64,000 bases of DNA from the NCBI GenBank assembly GCA_946406115.1, contig OX291542.1:26051321-26115320 (forward strand), written 5' to 3'. A model generated the notes under the pieces. The model worked only from the letters and a program-made list of their open reading frames with translations, was not told the DNA's origin and searched no databases. Source of the stretch: Apoda limacodes (lineage: Eukaryota; Arthropoda; Insecta; Lepidoptera; Limacodidae). This document shows positions 20,553-32,100 of the stretch, piece by piece; the first letter of the stretch is position 1, and each line of letters begins with the position of its first letter. The translations under genes were made by a program, and so were the position numbers.

Positions 20553-22084
20553 CTGTATACACCTTATTGAATAAATAAACGGAATTTTGATAAAATTTTA
20601 AAGGTAGATATATAGATTTTGTGAGAATTGCCGCAAAACGTGTGTAGGGCCATACCATAGCAAGACACTCATAGAAAGGAGAGATGAGAATTTTAAATAT
20701 TAAGTCACATTTACTCGTAAACAGTGTCATAATGTGCAGGTAAAGCGTGTGCTAAGACCTAAATTACACCCCCGGGCTTTTCTTTGTAAATTTTACTTTT
20801 CTGCAGGCAAAATGGGCGTTCATAGAACTAACGATCGGTAATGACGGGCCTATTCCATCAAGTATGTATAACTGTTGTTCAAAATATGAACAACAGGCAC
20901 GCAATTACAAGTTTTAATTTTATCCAAAACTTTTTATTTTTATAAATTCTCTAGATATCCAACGCCAACGCCATCTAGCGGTTGCATTGTTTTCTATAGT
21001 TCTATATTCCCGGCATTTCAATTGTGTTTTAGTGAATTTATTCATTTAACCTAATATTTTTATTTAGATATTTACTGGCAAATGTCCTTCAAAAAGCTTC
21101 GGCCTTAGGCTACTAAATAGCATTTAGGTTGTAATTTTCTTCTTACCACCCTTAATACACAATGTACTATTTATTACCAACCCAATTTTAAGGACATCCT
21201 TAGAAATATCTTTAAAAAGGCAACAAAAATTGTAGGCAGTGTAATATTTTGCAAAAATAAAAACTCTAAATTCATTAATAATGTCCTTTTACTAATTAAT
21301 CATCAATTGTGTTACTTTCTAACAATTTTCTTCGAAACACTAAATAAGTCAAGCGGACGATTGGATAAGAAAGTGAAGGTATTGCTTAGACTATTTCGCA
21401 AGACATAAGCACCTAAACTCATTAATAATGTTCTACTCCCCCTTTCACTCTTAACTAATCAACCATTTAGTTAAAAATTTGAATCACGAGAGTAGCACTT
21501 TCAAAGTATTTTCATAGCGCTACTTTATTACAATAAGTTTCTAAGACACCAGTCGGAGCAGCTATGTATTAAGAGCAGATTTTAAACAAATAAATTGTAT
21601 TATTCCTACAATCTTGTCGAAAGGAATTAGGTACCTACTTGAGGACCTGTTTTCTTTTTTAAATCGAACTAAAATTATGCATCGTAATGGACAAAACACA
21701 TACTGATAAAAGGTACACTGCTATCCAGAATAGCCTTGATTATTCTGCAAACGAACACCAGTTGACCAGACACGGTCAGGCGCAGGGTCACATTTATCTA
21801 CAATTGTTTGTGTTTAATTTATCAAAGTCCATTCAATGAGGGGCTTGACAATATAGCGTACTCTTAAACTATAGCTCGACCGCGTCTACTACAAAATCCA
21901 CTGTAATTTGATTGGCATGCTTTAGTTGCTTTTTTAAATACAAGCTTTATTTTAAAACTAAATTTTTCTCATTTTTACCTAGACCAAAAACTTGTCTAGT
22001 TTAAATACAAAATAAGTCTTGTTAATTCAAAAAAAAATATAGGTAGGTACTATTAGGTTGGTGATAATGCATTTCAAATATTTA
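20553..22084. other. AT-rich intergenic sequence
   Basis: No gene recognised. Includes a short ACGCCATCTAGCGGTTGC motif near 20970 and otherwise featureless AT-rich DNA. Confidence 0.5.
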
Positions 22085-22330
22085 AACTAGATTTTGCCAG
22101 CGGCTTCGCCCGTTCTAAATTCGGTTATCGGCGTGGGATTCCCAGAGAAACTACTTAATTATACTCAAGAATTTTGCAAGTTAAAGCTGTAGTCAAAGTT
22201 AGTTGGTGTTGAATTAGGTTATAGTTATCCCCTCAAGAAGTTTTGAATTTTCCGACATAAAAAGTAGTGCTTTTACGGACTATAGTCTATCTCTATTTCA
22301 TCCAGATCCGTTCAGCCGTTCATTATATAT
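22085..22330. repeat. CTAGCTTTTGCC-family repeat (copy 4)
   Basis: AACTAGATTTTGCCAGCGGC and TTCGGTTATCGGCGTGGG at the start and GATCCGTTCAGCCGTTCATT near the end, as in the copies at 10262 and 25928. Confidence 0.7.
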
Positions 22331-22476
22331 TGCCGTTATTGAATAACAAACATCAATCCCGCCAAACTTAACATTTTTAAAAATCTGCGATTCCATAATT
22401 ACTTCTCACAGAATCTACAGTTGAGTCATCATTTTGGATGTCTTACTGGTTACTATGGCCTCTATGTCTCTATGAT

Positions 22477-23340
22477 TTAAGTCTTCATTTTCTTCCAAAT
22501 CTTCTGTATTGGTGTGAAGCCTTTCTTTAAATTTGTTTGATTTTCAGCAAGCCCTTTCGATGTGTATTTTACGTTATGTGCAATGTGTCGTTTCAAAGCC
22601 ACTTTCACATTGAAGTTGAGGGATATGATAATAATGGAGTCGCAGTCATTGCAGCGAATGTTGAAATCATTTTCGTTCATCTAATCTTTGCCGTTTAGGA
22701 AAAGATCAGTCACTCACCGACTGCAGCGCCACCTACCCGGTCCAATTTTGAATTTAAACCTTGTAGGGATCCACTCGAACGTACATAAAAAATATCACCA
22801 AATATTGTGCCTGCTGTTTAGGAGAAGATCAGTGACACACCAAATGTAGCGCCATCCACCGGGTCCAATTGTGTTTACAAACCTTGCAGGGACTCAAACG
22901 TACACAAAAAATATCATTAAAATCACCTGCCGTTTAGGAGACCAGGGAAACAACGACTGTAGCACCACCTACCGGGTCCATTTCTAAATTTAAACCTTGC
23001 AGAGATCTACTCGAACGTACACAAAATATAATCGAAATCGTCCCTACTGTTTAGAAGAAGATCAGTGACACATCCACGAACCCATTGAAATATTCAGATA
23101 AAATTTCATTCAAATCGTTCCAGTTCCGTTTTGGAGGAGTTAGGTGACAAACACACATACAGAAGAATTATACGTGGAAAAGTACCGACTCACACTTGAC
23201 GTTTTCAAGTAGCCTATGTCCTTTCCCGGGACTCAGACTATCTCCATGCCAAATTTCATTTCAATCCGTACATTATGGTTTAAGAGGTAACAGACAGACA
23301 GATAGAGTTACTTGCGCATTTATAATATTAGTATGGATTA
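22477..23340 (-). mobile_element. Element with ~110-bp tandem repeats and a Cys/His mini-ORF (copy 2)
   Basis: Read on the minus strand from 23340: a CATACTAATATTATAAATGC start with TCTGTCTGTCTGTTACC, about four diverged monomers of about 110 bases with GGACCCGGTAGGTGG-like blocks, then ATG at 22680 opening 67 codons (22477-22680). That frame has NDFNIRCNDCDS and VALKRHIAHNV, a C-x2-C-x18-H-x2-H arrangement. The frame start is conserved in the plus-strand copy at 11948. This copy is less decayed. Function unknown; a truncated zinc-finger protein of a larger transposon is possible. Confidence 0.65.
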
Positions 23341-24102
23341 TAATCTCTATTTTTTTTTATTAATGCTTTGTTTTTGTTTATGTATGATTACGCATAATTT
23401 TTTACACAGTAGTTCGAGTCTGATGGTTGGTACCACAAAGTTGGTCCCATTTATGATTAGGAAAAAAATCAGCGCTAATGGTAACAAAATAAAATTGTTT
23501 TTACCAATACAATGTTTTTGTTTTCTCATTTTAGCAGAATTTACAAATCTAAAAAATCTATCAGGGTTGCCCTTGCCATCTATGTTCCAAATTTCAATGA
23601 AATTGTAGAAGTATAGAAAAGCTTATAATATGACTCGTTTATATTTAAAATTTAAGACAAAATTTACTTACGTACCAAATACCCAATGTAAAATATTTAC
23701 GTACCCAATACCCAATATAATTTTAATTAGTCATGTCATTAAATTTTCAAAATTTTATCCTTTCAGGGCAGCAGAGTGAAAAAGCAGACAATTGAGCTTT
23801 TTAAAGTAGGTGCCCTTTTTTAAAGTTATCCTTATTCTAAATTTCATCAAAGTCTGCTCAGCGTTTAAACCGAATTATTATTTATCTTTTCTGCGTATAT
23901 GACCTTCTTTAAGGTTATTTATTCCCTTTCTGAATTTTGTCAATATTGTCCAGCAGTTTAAGCGTATTCTTTTTTACCTTGTCTACGCAAATTCATCTCA
24001 CACTTGATTTTTGTTGGGATAACGATGTTGATGCCTTATCCTCATCTTAGGTATTTCATTATAACCGGCTCAATGGCTCAGCCTACCTAATTCGCCTTTT
24101 CT
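23341..24102. other. AT-rich intergenic sequence
   Basis: No gene recognised. Open frames here are short, rich in Phe, Leu, Lys and Asn, and overlap on both strands, as expected of chance. Confidence 0.5.
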
Positions 24103-24255
24103 GGGACCTTATTGGGAACAGTCTCGAGCTATTCGGACTCTGGAATTCGAGAGAAAAATGTATGCAAGTACGTAGTGTAGTAAGTCAGACTTCCATACTT
24201 TTTTGTCTCGAATTCCAGAGTCCGAATAGTTCGAGACTGTTCTCAATAAGGTCCC
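24103..24255. mobile_element. Fold-back MITE TTATTGGGAACAG family (complete copy)
   Basis: Left arm GGGACCTTATTGGGAACAGT, then CTCGAGCTATTCGGACTCTG. Right arm CAGAGTCCGAATAGTTCGAG, then ACTGTTCTCAATAAGGTCCC. The arms run about 65 bases each with few mismatches, so the element is almost entirely palindromic. Confidence 0.85.
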
Positions 24256-24596
24256 TGTTTTGCAAGAGAACAGCTTACATTATGGAATGGTTATAGGTAC
24301 ATAGTGATCAGGGCCTGATGATGGAGCAGGATAGAGAAGAAATATAAATTGGTGAGGGATTCTGAGCTATTTCTACTCGTTTAATCGATATGAAGTTTAT
24401 TTGGGTCGAAGGTTTTTTAAATTTTTATACATCATTTATTTGAATTTATCTAAAAATCTTCAATCGAACTTACATTTCTCCAGTTTTTTTATTGTTTGCT
24501 CTATTTATCTTACACTTGTTGACAGAAGAGTAGATTACGAACCTCACTCAGAGCGACTTCTTGCTTCTCTTTGAGTCTTAGTGCAATAATTTCTAC

Positions 24597-24718
24597 TATA
24601 GTGCAACAAACTTTTCTGACCCGGTGGTCATTCAACAAAACTATAGTCGCCATATTAAAATGCTGTAAACTTCCGCGACACTAGCGACATCCGGGTCAGC
24701 AAAGTTTGTTGTACTATA
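24597..24718. mobile_element. MITE of the TATAGTRCAACAAAC family (copy 3, best ends)
   Basis: Left end TATAGTGCAACAAACTTT and right end AAAGTTTGTTGTACTATA are near-perfect inverted repeats continuing into TCTGACCC / GGGTCAGC. Total 122 bases. It lies just downstream of the open frame at 24733. Confidence 0.85.
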
Positions 24719-24732
24719 TGTATTCATCCTTC

Positions 24733-25233
24733 TCAACAAAACCGTAAAAGTAAATATGTACCTAATAAAACACAAATCTGCTCGTTTAATACAGAACATA
24801 TACCAGCCGCAAAAAAAACTTTTTCAGCGGGAAAGTAGGGATTGGAATAATAGCATTCCTTATCTTTTTCTGTCGCTACATCTATTTCGGTGCCAAAAAT
24901 CCAGTATTTATTAAAGTAATATAAATCAATTAAATAGTTGTATTCAGTGTCTCTAGTTATCCATGCGCAAAAGGGCAGGTCAAAAAAAAACGATAATAAA
25001 TACAATGGCTAGTAGGTATTTCAACAGTAGAGCTAAGCGTATCACAAGAAATTAAGTGTAAGAAGTTTAAAAGTAAGTCTGAAAGACATAACACATGTTG
25101 ACGTATAAATATAAATAAATAATATATATAAATAAAATAATAAATAAAACTGTAAGCTTACCTTGAAAAAGAATCCTTCTTTAAAATTAATAAGCAGACA
25201 CAAAGCACAAATTAATAAAATGTTACGACACAT
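24733..25233 (-). CDS. Candidate small secreted protein, two exons (uncertain)
   Basis: Exon 1 at 25162-25233 starts AAAAATG and reads MCRNILLICALCLLINFKEG, then FFFK: a short polar start, a hydrophobic core, then a charged residue, as in a signal peptide. It ends AAG|GTAAGC, a consensus donor in phase 0. A phase-0 acceptor (ACTAG at 25009) opens exon 2, which runs about 90 codons to a stop at 24733 and includes DLPFCAW, KDKECYYSNPYFPAEK and AAGICSVLNEQICVLLG with several Cys. No family is recognised. Alternatively the signal exon could belong to FMO A, whose first visible exon also begins in phase 0, and exon 2 could be chance. AT-rich composition lowers confidence. Confidence 0.3.
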
Positions 25234-25927
25234 TTTTCACTAGGCGGTAGATATTATTTTTTAATAATATTGTGTCACAATTAAATGTGTTTGTAAACTT
25301 TGGTGCAATAATTAGAAATACATCGATTACGAAACAGTACATCGTCAACCAAAGGTTATCACTCATGTTACAAGTAATAACTATACGATACGAATTGTAA
25401 TGAAAATGAGAATAAAACACGGATATACCAAACTAATTAATGATTAACATATAATACAATACACCCTCTTCAGTGCTACTTTGAGTTCGAATTAAATGCA
25501 TCATCGACTACGTTCTGTTACATAAATATGATTTTGTATGCATATTTGTTATTCTTTAAATATCACATGTCTAATAGGTTATTCAGGTACAACTTTGTTT
25601 TCCGTTTTAAAATTGATCACCTTAGAATTCTTATCCTTTAGAATTTGCCACAGGGATATATCAAGATACATTTTTCTGTTAACTAACACATTGCTGTACG
25701 ACTGAGCTTCAGTCAAAAATAGCCCAGGTGATAGTGTTGTGGAAGACAAGGGTCAAAGTTGATAATGATAACACTTCAGTCAGAAGACACTGTGTTAACG
25801 CTCTGATGAGGTCGGCGTAGGCTCTTGATCATATGCTTCCTAATTTGTCAAATCCTTTTCTCTTCTGAACTTTGATAGCATTAATATGTGCCAGATGATA
25901 CCACCGCCACCGCAGAAAACATAGACT
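25234..25927. other. Intergenic sequence upstream of the signal-peptide-like exon
   Basis: AT-rich, no gene and no clear repeat. If the exon at 25162-25233 is real, its promoter would lie here. No convincing TATA box was picked out. Confidence 0.4.
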
Positions 25928-26220
25928 GCTAGATTTTGCCAGCGGCTCCGCCCGCCCTTAAATCGATTATCGGCGTGGAACTCCTTAATTATCTTCTTAA
26001 TTATACTAATGAAGTTTGCTATAGCTGCAGCTATAGTTCGTCTCAGCTCGGTTATTGTTACTCCCGCGGAAACATTTGAATTATTCTAGATAAAAAGTGG
26101 CCTTAGTATTTCAATTTCCTAACCTATATGTGTGCCAAGTTTGATCCCGATCCGTTCAGTGGTTGAAACGTAACTAAAATCCATCCATCCAGACATACCT
26201 TTACACTTATAAAATTAATA
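25928..26220. repeat. CTAGCTTTTGCC-family repeat (copy 5)
   Basis: TAGATTTTGCCAGCGGCTCC at the start, GATCCGTTCAGTGGTTGAAA near the end and a TTATAAAATTAATAG terminus. Confidence 0.7.
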
Positions 26221-26281
26221 GGAAAAGGATATTTTGATAGGTAATTAAATAATATGAAGTGCCACTAACAATAAATTTTTT

Positions 26282-26510
26282 TTCGTTTTAACCGCGAGAC
26301 GTCCACTGCTGAACGTAGGCCTCCCCTTTATGTCTCCACAACGGCCTGCCTGCCCATTGCCGCTTCGGCTTGCTAACTGTTCAAGCTGTGTCGGTAACCT
26401 TAGTTCTTCGGCGAATGTCCTCGTTTCGGATTCTATCGTGCAATGAAACACCAAGCATAGCTCTTTCCATAACTTGCTGAGCGACTCTGAGCTTATTTGA
26501 GAGGCCTATC
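26282..26510 (-). mobile_element. RTE-type LINE 3' fragment
   Basis: On the minus strand the text reads LRVAQQVMERAMLGVSLHDR, then IRNEDIRRRTKVTDTA, then QWAG and YVQQWTSRG, the well-known C-terminal end of insect RTE-like reverse transcriptases. It carries a stop and frameshifts. Confidence 0.75.
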
Positions 26511-27329
26511 GTCATTAGGCACTAACACGTCATACCATTATACGGTATACGTGAAAACCAAGACAACTACCCTTTATCATTCTTCGAATATTTATTGTAC
26601 GAGGCTACCCTAATAGTTGTTAAACGACTGACTTTTAAACTTCCGCGGTTATACTCAACATTATAGAATTTCCAATAAAAGTAGCATAACTATTTAACTT
26701 AGGCAATTAAATTAATAAGAAAAGAAAACCGCGGATTACAAATCAACTTCTATCTAGAGGGTCTCTGATTTATCCTACGTTTAATTTCCTGAATAAAATT
26801 TTATTTTGAGTAAAAGCTATGCAACTACCTTAAAGCGCATATGAAACGCGCTTCCATTTCTATATCACTTAACCACCAATCAGCGATTGTCTTAGTCCTC
26901 CAGTCAACTTGCCTTCCAAACAAACATCCAATCACAGTACGTTTTAAAGCATCCATACTCGCGCCACTGGTTCAAAACTTACGCAACTTCATTTTGTCTA
27001 GAGTCCGAATCCATAAATCGGGAGTTAGATTACTACCTACATTTTACAATTAATTTTGTGTTAATGTTTATGATTCGTAAGTTTATAATGTAATATTTTA
27101 CATTTGAGTCATTGGTATTCAACATTTTGTTAGCTTCAAATCTTTCATAAAATAAATCATAACTTCTCAGCTAATTTATAAAATTATTGAACTTTTCTAT
27201 TTAAACGCGCCATTCTAATTTAAAGATGCATTTTGCTATAGGTAGTACGTTCATTGAGAATTGTTTACTACTGCAAATTTTCGTGCTAAAACTTGATTTA
27301 AAACATTGCATCACAAAAATGTTAAGTCA
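26511..27329. other. AT-rich intergenic sequence
   Basis: No gene recognised. The 70-codon open frame at 26841-27053 has no recognisable domain. Confidence 0.5.
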
Positions 27330-28310
27330 TAAAATAATATTGGTGTCGTCACAGCACAAAGGTATTTTGGCCGAAAAGATGTTGCGTAGTTTCCCGAACG
27401 CTGCCCAGCCGAGCTGTATTCTTCGGTTAACCTCTTCCTCAAAGTTGGACCTACCTAACTGAACTACTTGTCCTGGGTATGAGTATTTGTCAACAACTTT
27501 CAGAGCAACGTTCCCAGCAACCACCGGTATAGGCGCGACAAAAAAGTTAACGTTCAGCGTGCCTTTGCATGCGGTGATTGTTGCCAGTATATAGTATATT
27601 GATCACAGAGCCATCGCTGAATATTCGCCTATCAGAAGTCAGGATAAAGCCAATCTCGTTTTTAGTCAAACAGTCAGAGCTCATCCAGGTCCATTTCCTG
27701 TGAGGTGGCTTTAAAAAAAAGAACTCATCATAAGGATTCCTTCTTTTTTCATAAAGTCAACCAAACGCTGGCCCCTACGGTTTCGTTGCCTACTCCAAAT
27801 TTCCCTAACGGCAGTGAAGCGTGGGAGATATGTATGGCTATTTCAATATTCTCATACATAACCTCAACCTCATCATCTGGGTGTGCCGAAGTTGGTGCGT
27901 AAACCTATATAAGTATATACCTATATAATATCTCTTGGTGATTATGAGTACAAGGTACGCTACCCCGGTCAACACACTCTAGATGGTCGTAATGTTGTTG
28001 ATGAGGAACTTGTGGACGATAAACCCAACACCAACTTGAGACTGATATTCGCCTCCCGGAAGTAGAACAAGTTGCGGGATTTCACAATATCGCGTCCTCC
28101 TGTCCTGTCTTCGGACTTCAGATAGCCCTATTATATCCCAGCGCAACTTCTTCTTCCAGCTCAACACTATTTTCGTCATTCCTGAAAGTGCGTGCGTTGT
28201 ACGTTGCCAGGGCCAGTTGTCGGTATTTGTGGTAGCCGGATCTCTGCCGGGGATTCTTCGTACCCCCTGCCCCACTGCCCTTGACTGCTATCATAGTCAG
28301 GACTCGTAGG
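27330..28310 (-). mobile_element. RTE-type LINE with large internal deletion
   Basis: Minus strand, 5' to 3': endonuclease start (LRWDIIGLSEVRRQDRRT, then GGEYQSQVGVGFIVHKFLIN) at 27979-28200; later endonuclease text (YAPTSAHPDDEVEVMYENIE, then HRKWTWMSS, KNEIGFIL and SVINILYTG) at about 27560-27900; then an abrupt jump near 27550 to the late reverse transcriptase region (VDKYSYPGQVVQLGRSNFEE, then VNRRIQLGWAAFGKLRNIFS). The RT core is deleted, so it is dead. Confidence 0.8.
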
Positions 28311-28320
28311 GCTGCCGGAC

Positions 28321-28957
28321 ATTAAACTTTTAATAAAAGAAATGTGGTAGGATAAGGCGATGGTTCAAACATACATGTACACCATATGTAAAAGAATTAT
28401 GTCAAGAATTACACGGTTCTGCAAGTTTATGAATACGTTTGCGTACTTGTGTTTCCTGACTTCTAAGTAATGAGCCAAAAAAATGGTTTTCAAATTCAAA
28501 TTAATAGAGTCCAGTTTATAGGGTTTGCAGTAAAATGAGGAGTTCCGCAAGGTTCTGTTCTAGGTTCTTTTCTGTTGCTTACATAGAGACGTTTTTACTT
28601 ACTCCAGTCTGCCGATTAGTGCGTGTTTGCAGATTAACAACATATAACTACGACTGGGTAACGTGCGCCAATACGCCAATATCCTTTACGCCAATTGAGA
28701 CCTAGGGTTTTTGCCCGCGCATAAACACAGTAAATTTTAAACTGCTCCAAATTTGTCAATTTTCTATCGTATAACAACAAATTTTGCTTCAAAATTTAAG
28801 TTTTGATGAGTTCTTTGTGTGTTTCAATTATAAAAAAAAAATGGTGAAATTGTTTATTGACTACCGACACACTTTTACGTGGATGTCGGGACCACAATTA
28901 TACATTTTAGAAAATCGTACGTTCTACGGTAGAAAAAATCTATACATTGTATTTTGG
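28321..28957. other. 3' flank of FMO gene B
   Basis: AT-rich. On the minus strand an AATAAA hexamer lies at 28859-28854, about 100 bases after the FMO B stop, and is the best candidate polyadenylation signal. No other feature. Confidence 0.45.
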
Positions 28958-29140
28958 TCATCCACATGCTTTACTCTCTCTCCTAGTAAAAGTCGTATTA
29001 TTTACAACGGTATACACATAATTCCTGTAAGTTTTTAAATTTTCAAGTTTCGCCCACATGTCGGTTATACGGATCTTGTACATTACTGGAGGCACCCTCT
29101 CAATACCTGACTCTTTAGTCAGATCAGCATAATATTGATC
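28958..29140 (-). CDS. FMO: FMO B exon 7 (terminal)
   Basis: Acceptor TTTGTTTCAG; reads DQYYADLTKESGIERVPPVM to FTRRESKACG and TGA (60 residues). Confidence 0.92.
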   Translation of the reverse strand, partial: DQYYADLTKESGIERVPPVMYKIRITDMWAKLENLKTYRNYVYTVVNNTTFTRRESKACG

Positions 29141-32100
29141 CTGAAACAAACGTAATTAAGTATAACATATCTGTACATAAAAATGAAGAAACAGTCTGAA
29201 CTTTGTTTTTTGAAGAACTGATTTAATGACATATCAACGGACAGTCCATACCGCTGGATTTAGGAACTTGGCATGGCCAACTTGGAATTTGGCATGGCCT
29301 CATGTGTAGGGCTCCACTAAAAAATTATTAAAAAAAAATTAAGTATTTTAGGGAATGTAATTTTGGAACATTGGAAGTTTGTAAGGAAATCTGCAATTTT
29401 TAAAGTTAAATGCATGAAAATATGGTATTTGGCCTTGGAGTTGAAAATAAAGATTGGCGTGTTTTACCGTTTTTGGCCACTACCAACTCCTTTCCTTATA
29501 CTAGTATTTATACAGACCACATATATAGTATGTGTAAATAGTAACCTATTTTTACCTAGGTTTCGCGGTGCCAAACTTCAGGTCAAACTGTGTTTTATGA
29601 AATACAGAGGCCGAATCTACAGACAGACAGTCTCGGGTTTATAATATAACTATAGATAATCAACTGCAATATTACCTCGCCGAAGCCAAGTACATGTAAG
29701 TCAGATAACCGTCGACCCTTGGCCTGAATGGTGTCAGCCAGTTTCCGCCAATCTCCCAACATTTTCTCCTTTGAAGGCAATGTAAAGTTTCCTTTAATAA
29801 AAGCTGTGGCGTAGCGAGCCTGCAGCAAAAGAAAATAACAATAATTTATTGAAATAATTAAATAAATAAAATTAACACTTTACCAAATACCTTTAACTAT
29901 AATATAGTATTTCGCTACACAAACCGCGTTTTAACATAGGTGCGGAATCGAACTGATGACTGTCTTTGGTTTTGATGAGTAAGTGCATATGCACCATTAC
30001 AATGATAAGTATGTAACTCGTGCGGTAGTTGTTACGAATTATTTTTAATAATTCTGTGGTATTCAATAGATAAATATGCTTTTTAAGTTTTTGCTCCTTT
30101 CGTTGTTAAAAATATAAAATAACTAGACTTTGCCAGTGGCTTCGCCCGCCCTGAATTCGGTTATCGGTGTGGAACTCCTCAATTATTTCCTAAATTATAC
30201 TAATGAAGTTTGCAAGCGCCACAAACTCATACTGATTAATTAAATGATGATTTAAGATTACTTTTGAAAACTTTATGAGCTGAAGAACAACATGGTCAAA
30301 GTGTCTTAAAAGCAAGCAGCACAAATATGTAATTAATCCATATTTGTTTATTCCCTAGACAAAGTTTTAGTCAAATAGCATCCTAAAAGTAAACAGAGGT
30401 CAGAAATCATTACGCAGAAATAAAACATTGATGGCAGAAATTGTTCAATTTTTTCTAATCTAGAGTCCATCGGTATAGATCACTTCAGCAAACGCATAAG
30501 AAAAGCACACTATTATTTCAATTTTGATTGTAAATGCAACCCAAAAAGCTCTATCGTCCGGCAGTGTGCAAGGTCAAGTAAGAGAATATAATAATGTAAC
30601 TAATTTATTAATATAATGTAATAAAACTAAGCTAACGGTATATAGTAAACCAAAAGCATCACTCGCGTGTTGATTACCCTAAAAAAATATAATAACTTCT
30701 TTCTTGAAAAACCCCATATTGTAGTATTATATCAAAAGCCACAAAAATTGAAAGAAATAGCACACTTTGAACATTACACATAGTGCCATGTAGTCCCAAA
30801 CTAAGGTAAGCTTGTACTATGGAAATCAGACAGGCAACGGATGCAAATACTTACTTATTTATTGATTTTTGTAAAGACATACATATTGTGCATGAAAAAC
30901 AACCAGTATTAAGCCAAGACACACTAATGCTCATCACGTTTTTTCTGTGCAGGGTTAAAACCTGCACCTGTTGGTTCGACAGGCAGTTACTGCTACCAAC
31001 AGATCCACGGACCAAACGTTTATATAAAGAGTCGTTATTGATGGAAAAAATAAATATCACACATATATTGATATAAGAAGTGCTTCTGTGAATACTTTTA
31101 ATACCTATGTTGGTGGAACTGTCTGCTTTATTCCAACTTATGGAGTTTATAATTAATTTGTGATTTACTTGAGCATCCAGTGCGAGAACCAAGCAGCCAC
31201 GTACGCCTAGCCCCATCAAAAACATGGTAGGTTGATTAATGTTCACCATATTTCTGTATAGTGGTGAAATGCTCCGTGGACGCAGGTCCAACTCGCTAGA
31301 GTTATCAAGAAATGGATAATAGTACTCAAATCCTGTAAGAACAAAATAGTAGATTATACAAGTGAACAAAAAGGGAATTGAATTTTAAGGGGCTGAGTTG
31401 GATCCCGAGAGTAGCGCAGGATGCTAGAGTAGAATCCTGAGCGGAGCAAAGGTTACAAAGGCCTAAGATGTATTTTTAGGGTTCCGTACCCAAAGGGTAA
31501 AAAACGGGACCCTATTAGTAAAACTCCGCTGTACGTCCGTCCATCTCTCACCAGGCTGCCGTAACAACAACAAATACCAAAAAATAGAATAACATAATTA
31601 TTTAATGCGGCTCCCATACAACAAACGTGATTTTTTTGCTCGTTTTCGCTTGATATTGATAACGGCGACAGGTAGACGCTTGTAATATTCACAGAATATT
31701 TTGTTATGTATTCACTTTAAAAATAAATAATTAAATTAAAATAAAACAAATATTTAAGGGGGGTTCCTATACAAAAAACGTGATTTTTTGCCGTTTTTAT
31801 AAGAAATGGGCAAGCTTTTTTAAAAAAACTTTACCTTAAATAAATAATCATAAACAAGAACCTTAAATGGCTCTAAACTGACCCATATACAACTCTATAT
31901 GTATGTAATATTTCAACATCCCACGGGTGTTTATTACCTTCTGGTTTTCTAAATCAGTAAAAAAGGGATATAATAACCATTTGATACTAACCCGTGCAAT
32001 AAATGACGTCATCAACTTCCTCAAAAGTTCCATCAGCAAATATGGCTCCAGTTTCATTAAACTGCATTATATCTGGTTTCTTTACGTAGTTAGATGGAAA

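Larger units (their letters stand above)
29820..31168. other. FMO B intron 5
   Basis: Contains a truncated CTAGCTTTTGCC-family copy at 30121-30215 and a SINE at 30830-31005. The rest is AT-rich without recognised content. Confidence 0.55.

Noticed and set aside
23312..23608. 98-codon plus-strand frame as a membrane protein
   Set aside because: Low-complexity AT-rich composition, overlapped by another open frame on the opposite strand, and starting within a repeat terminus.
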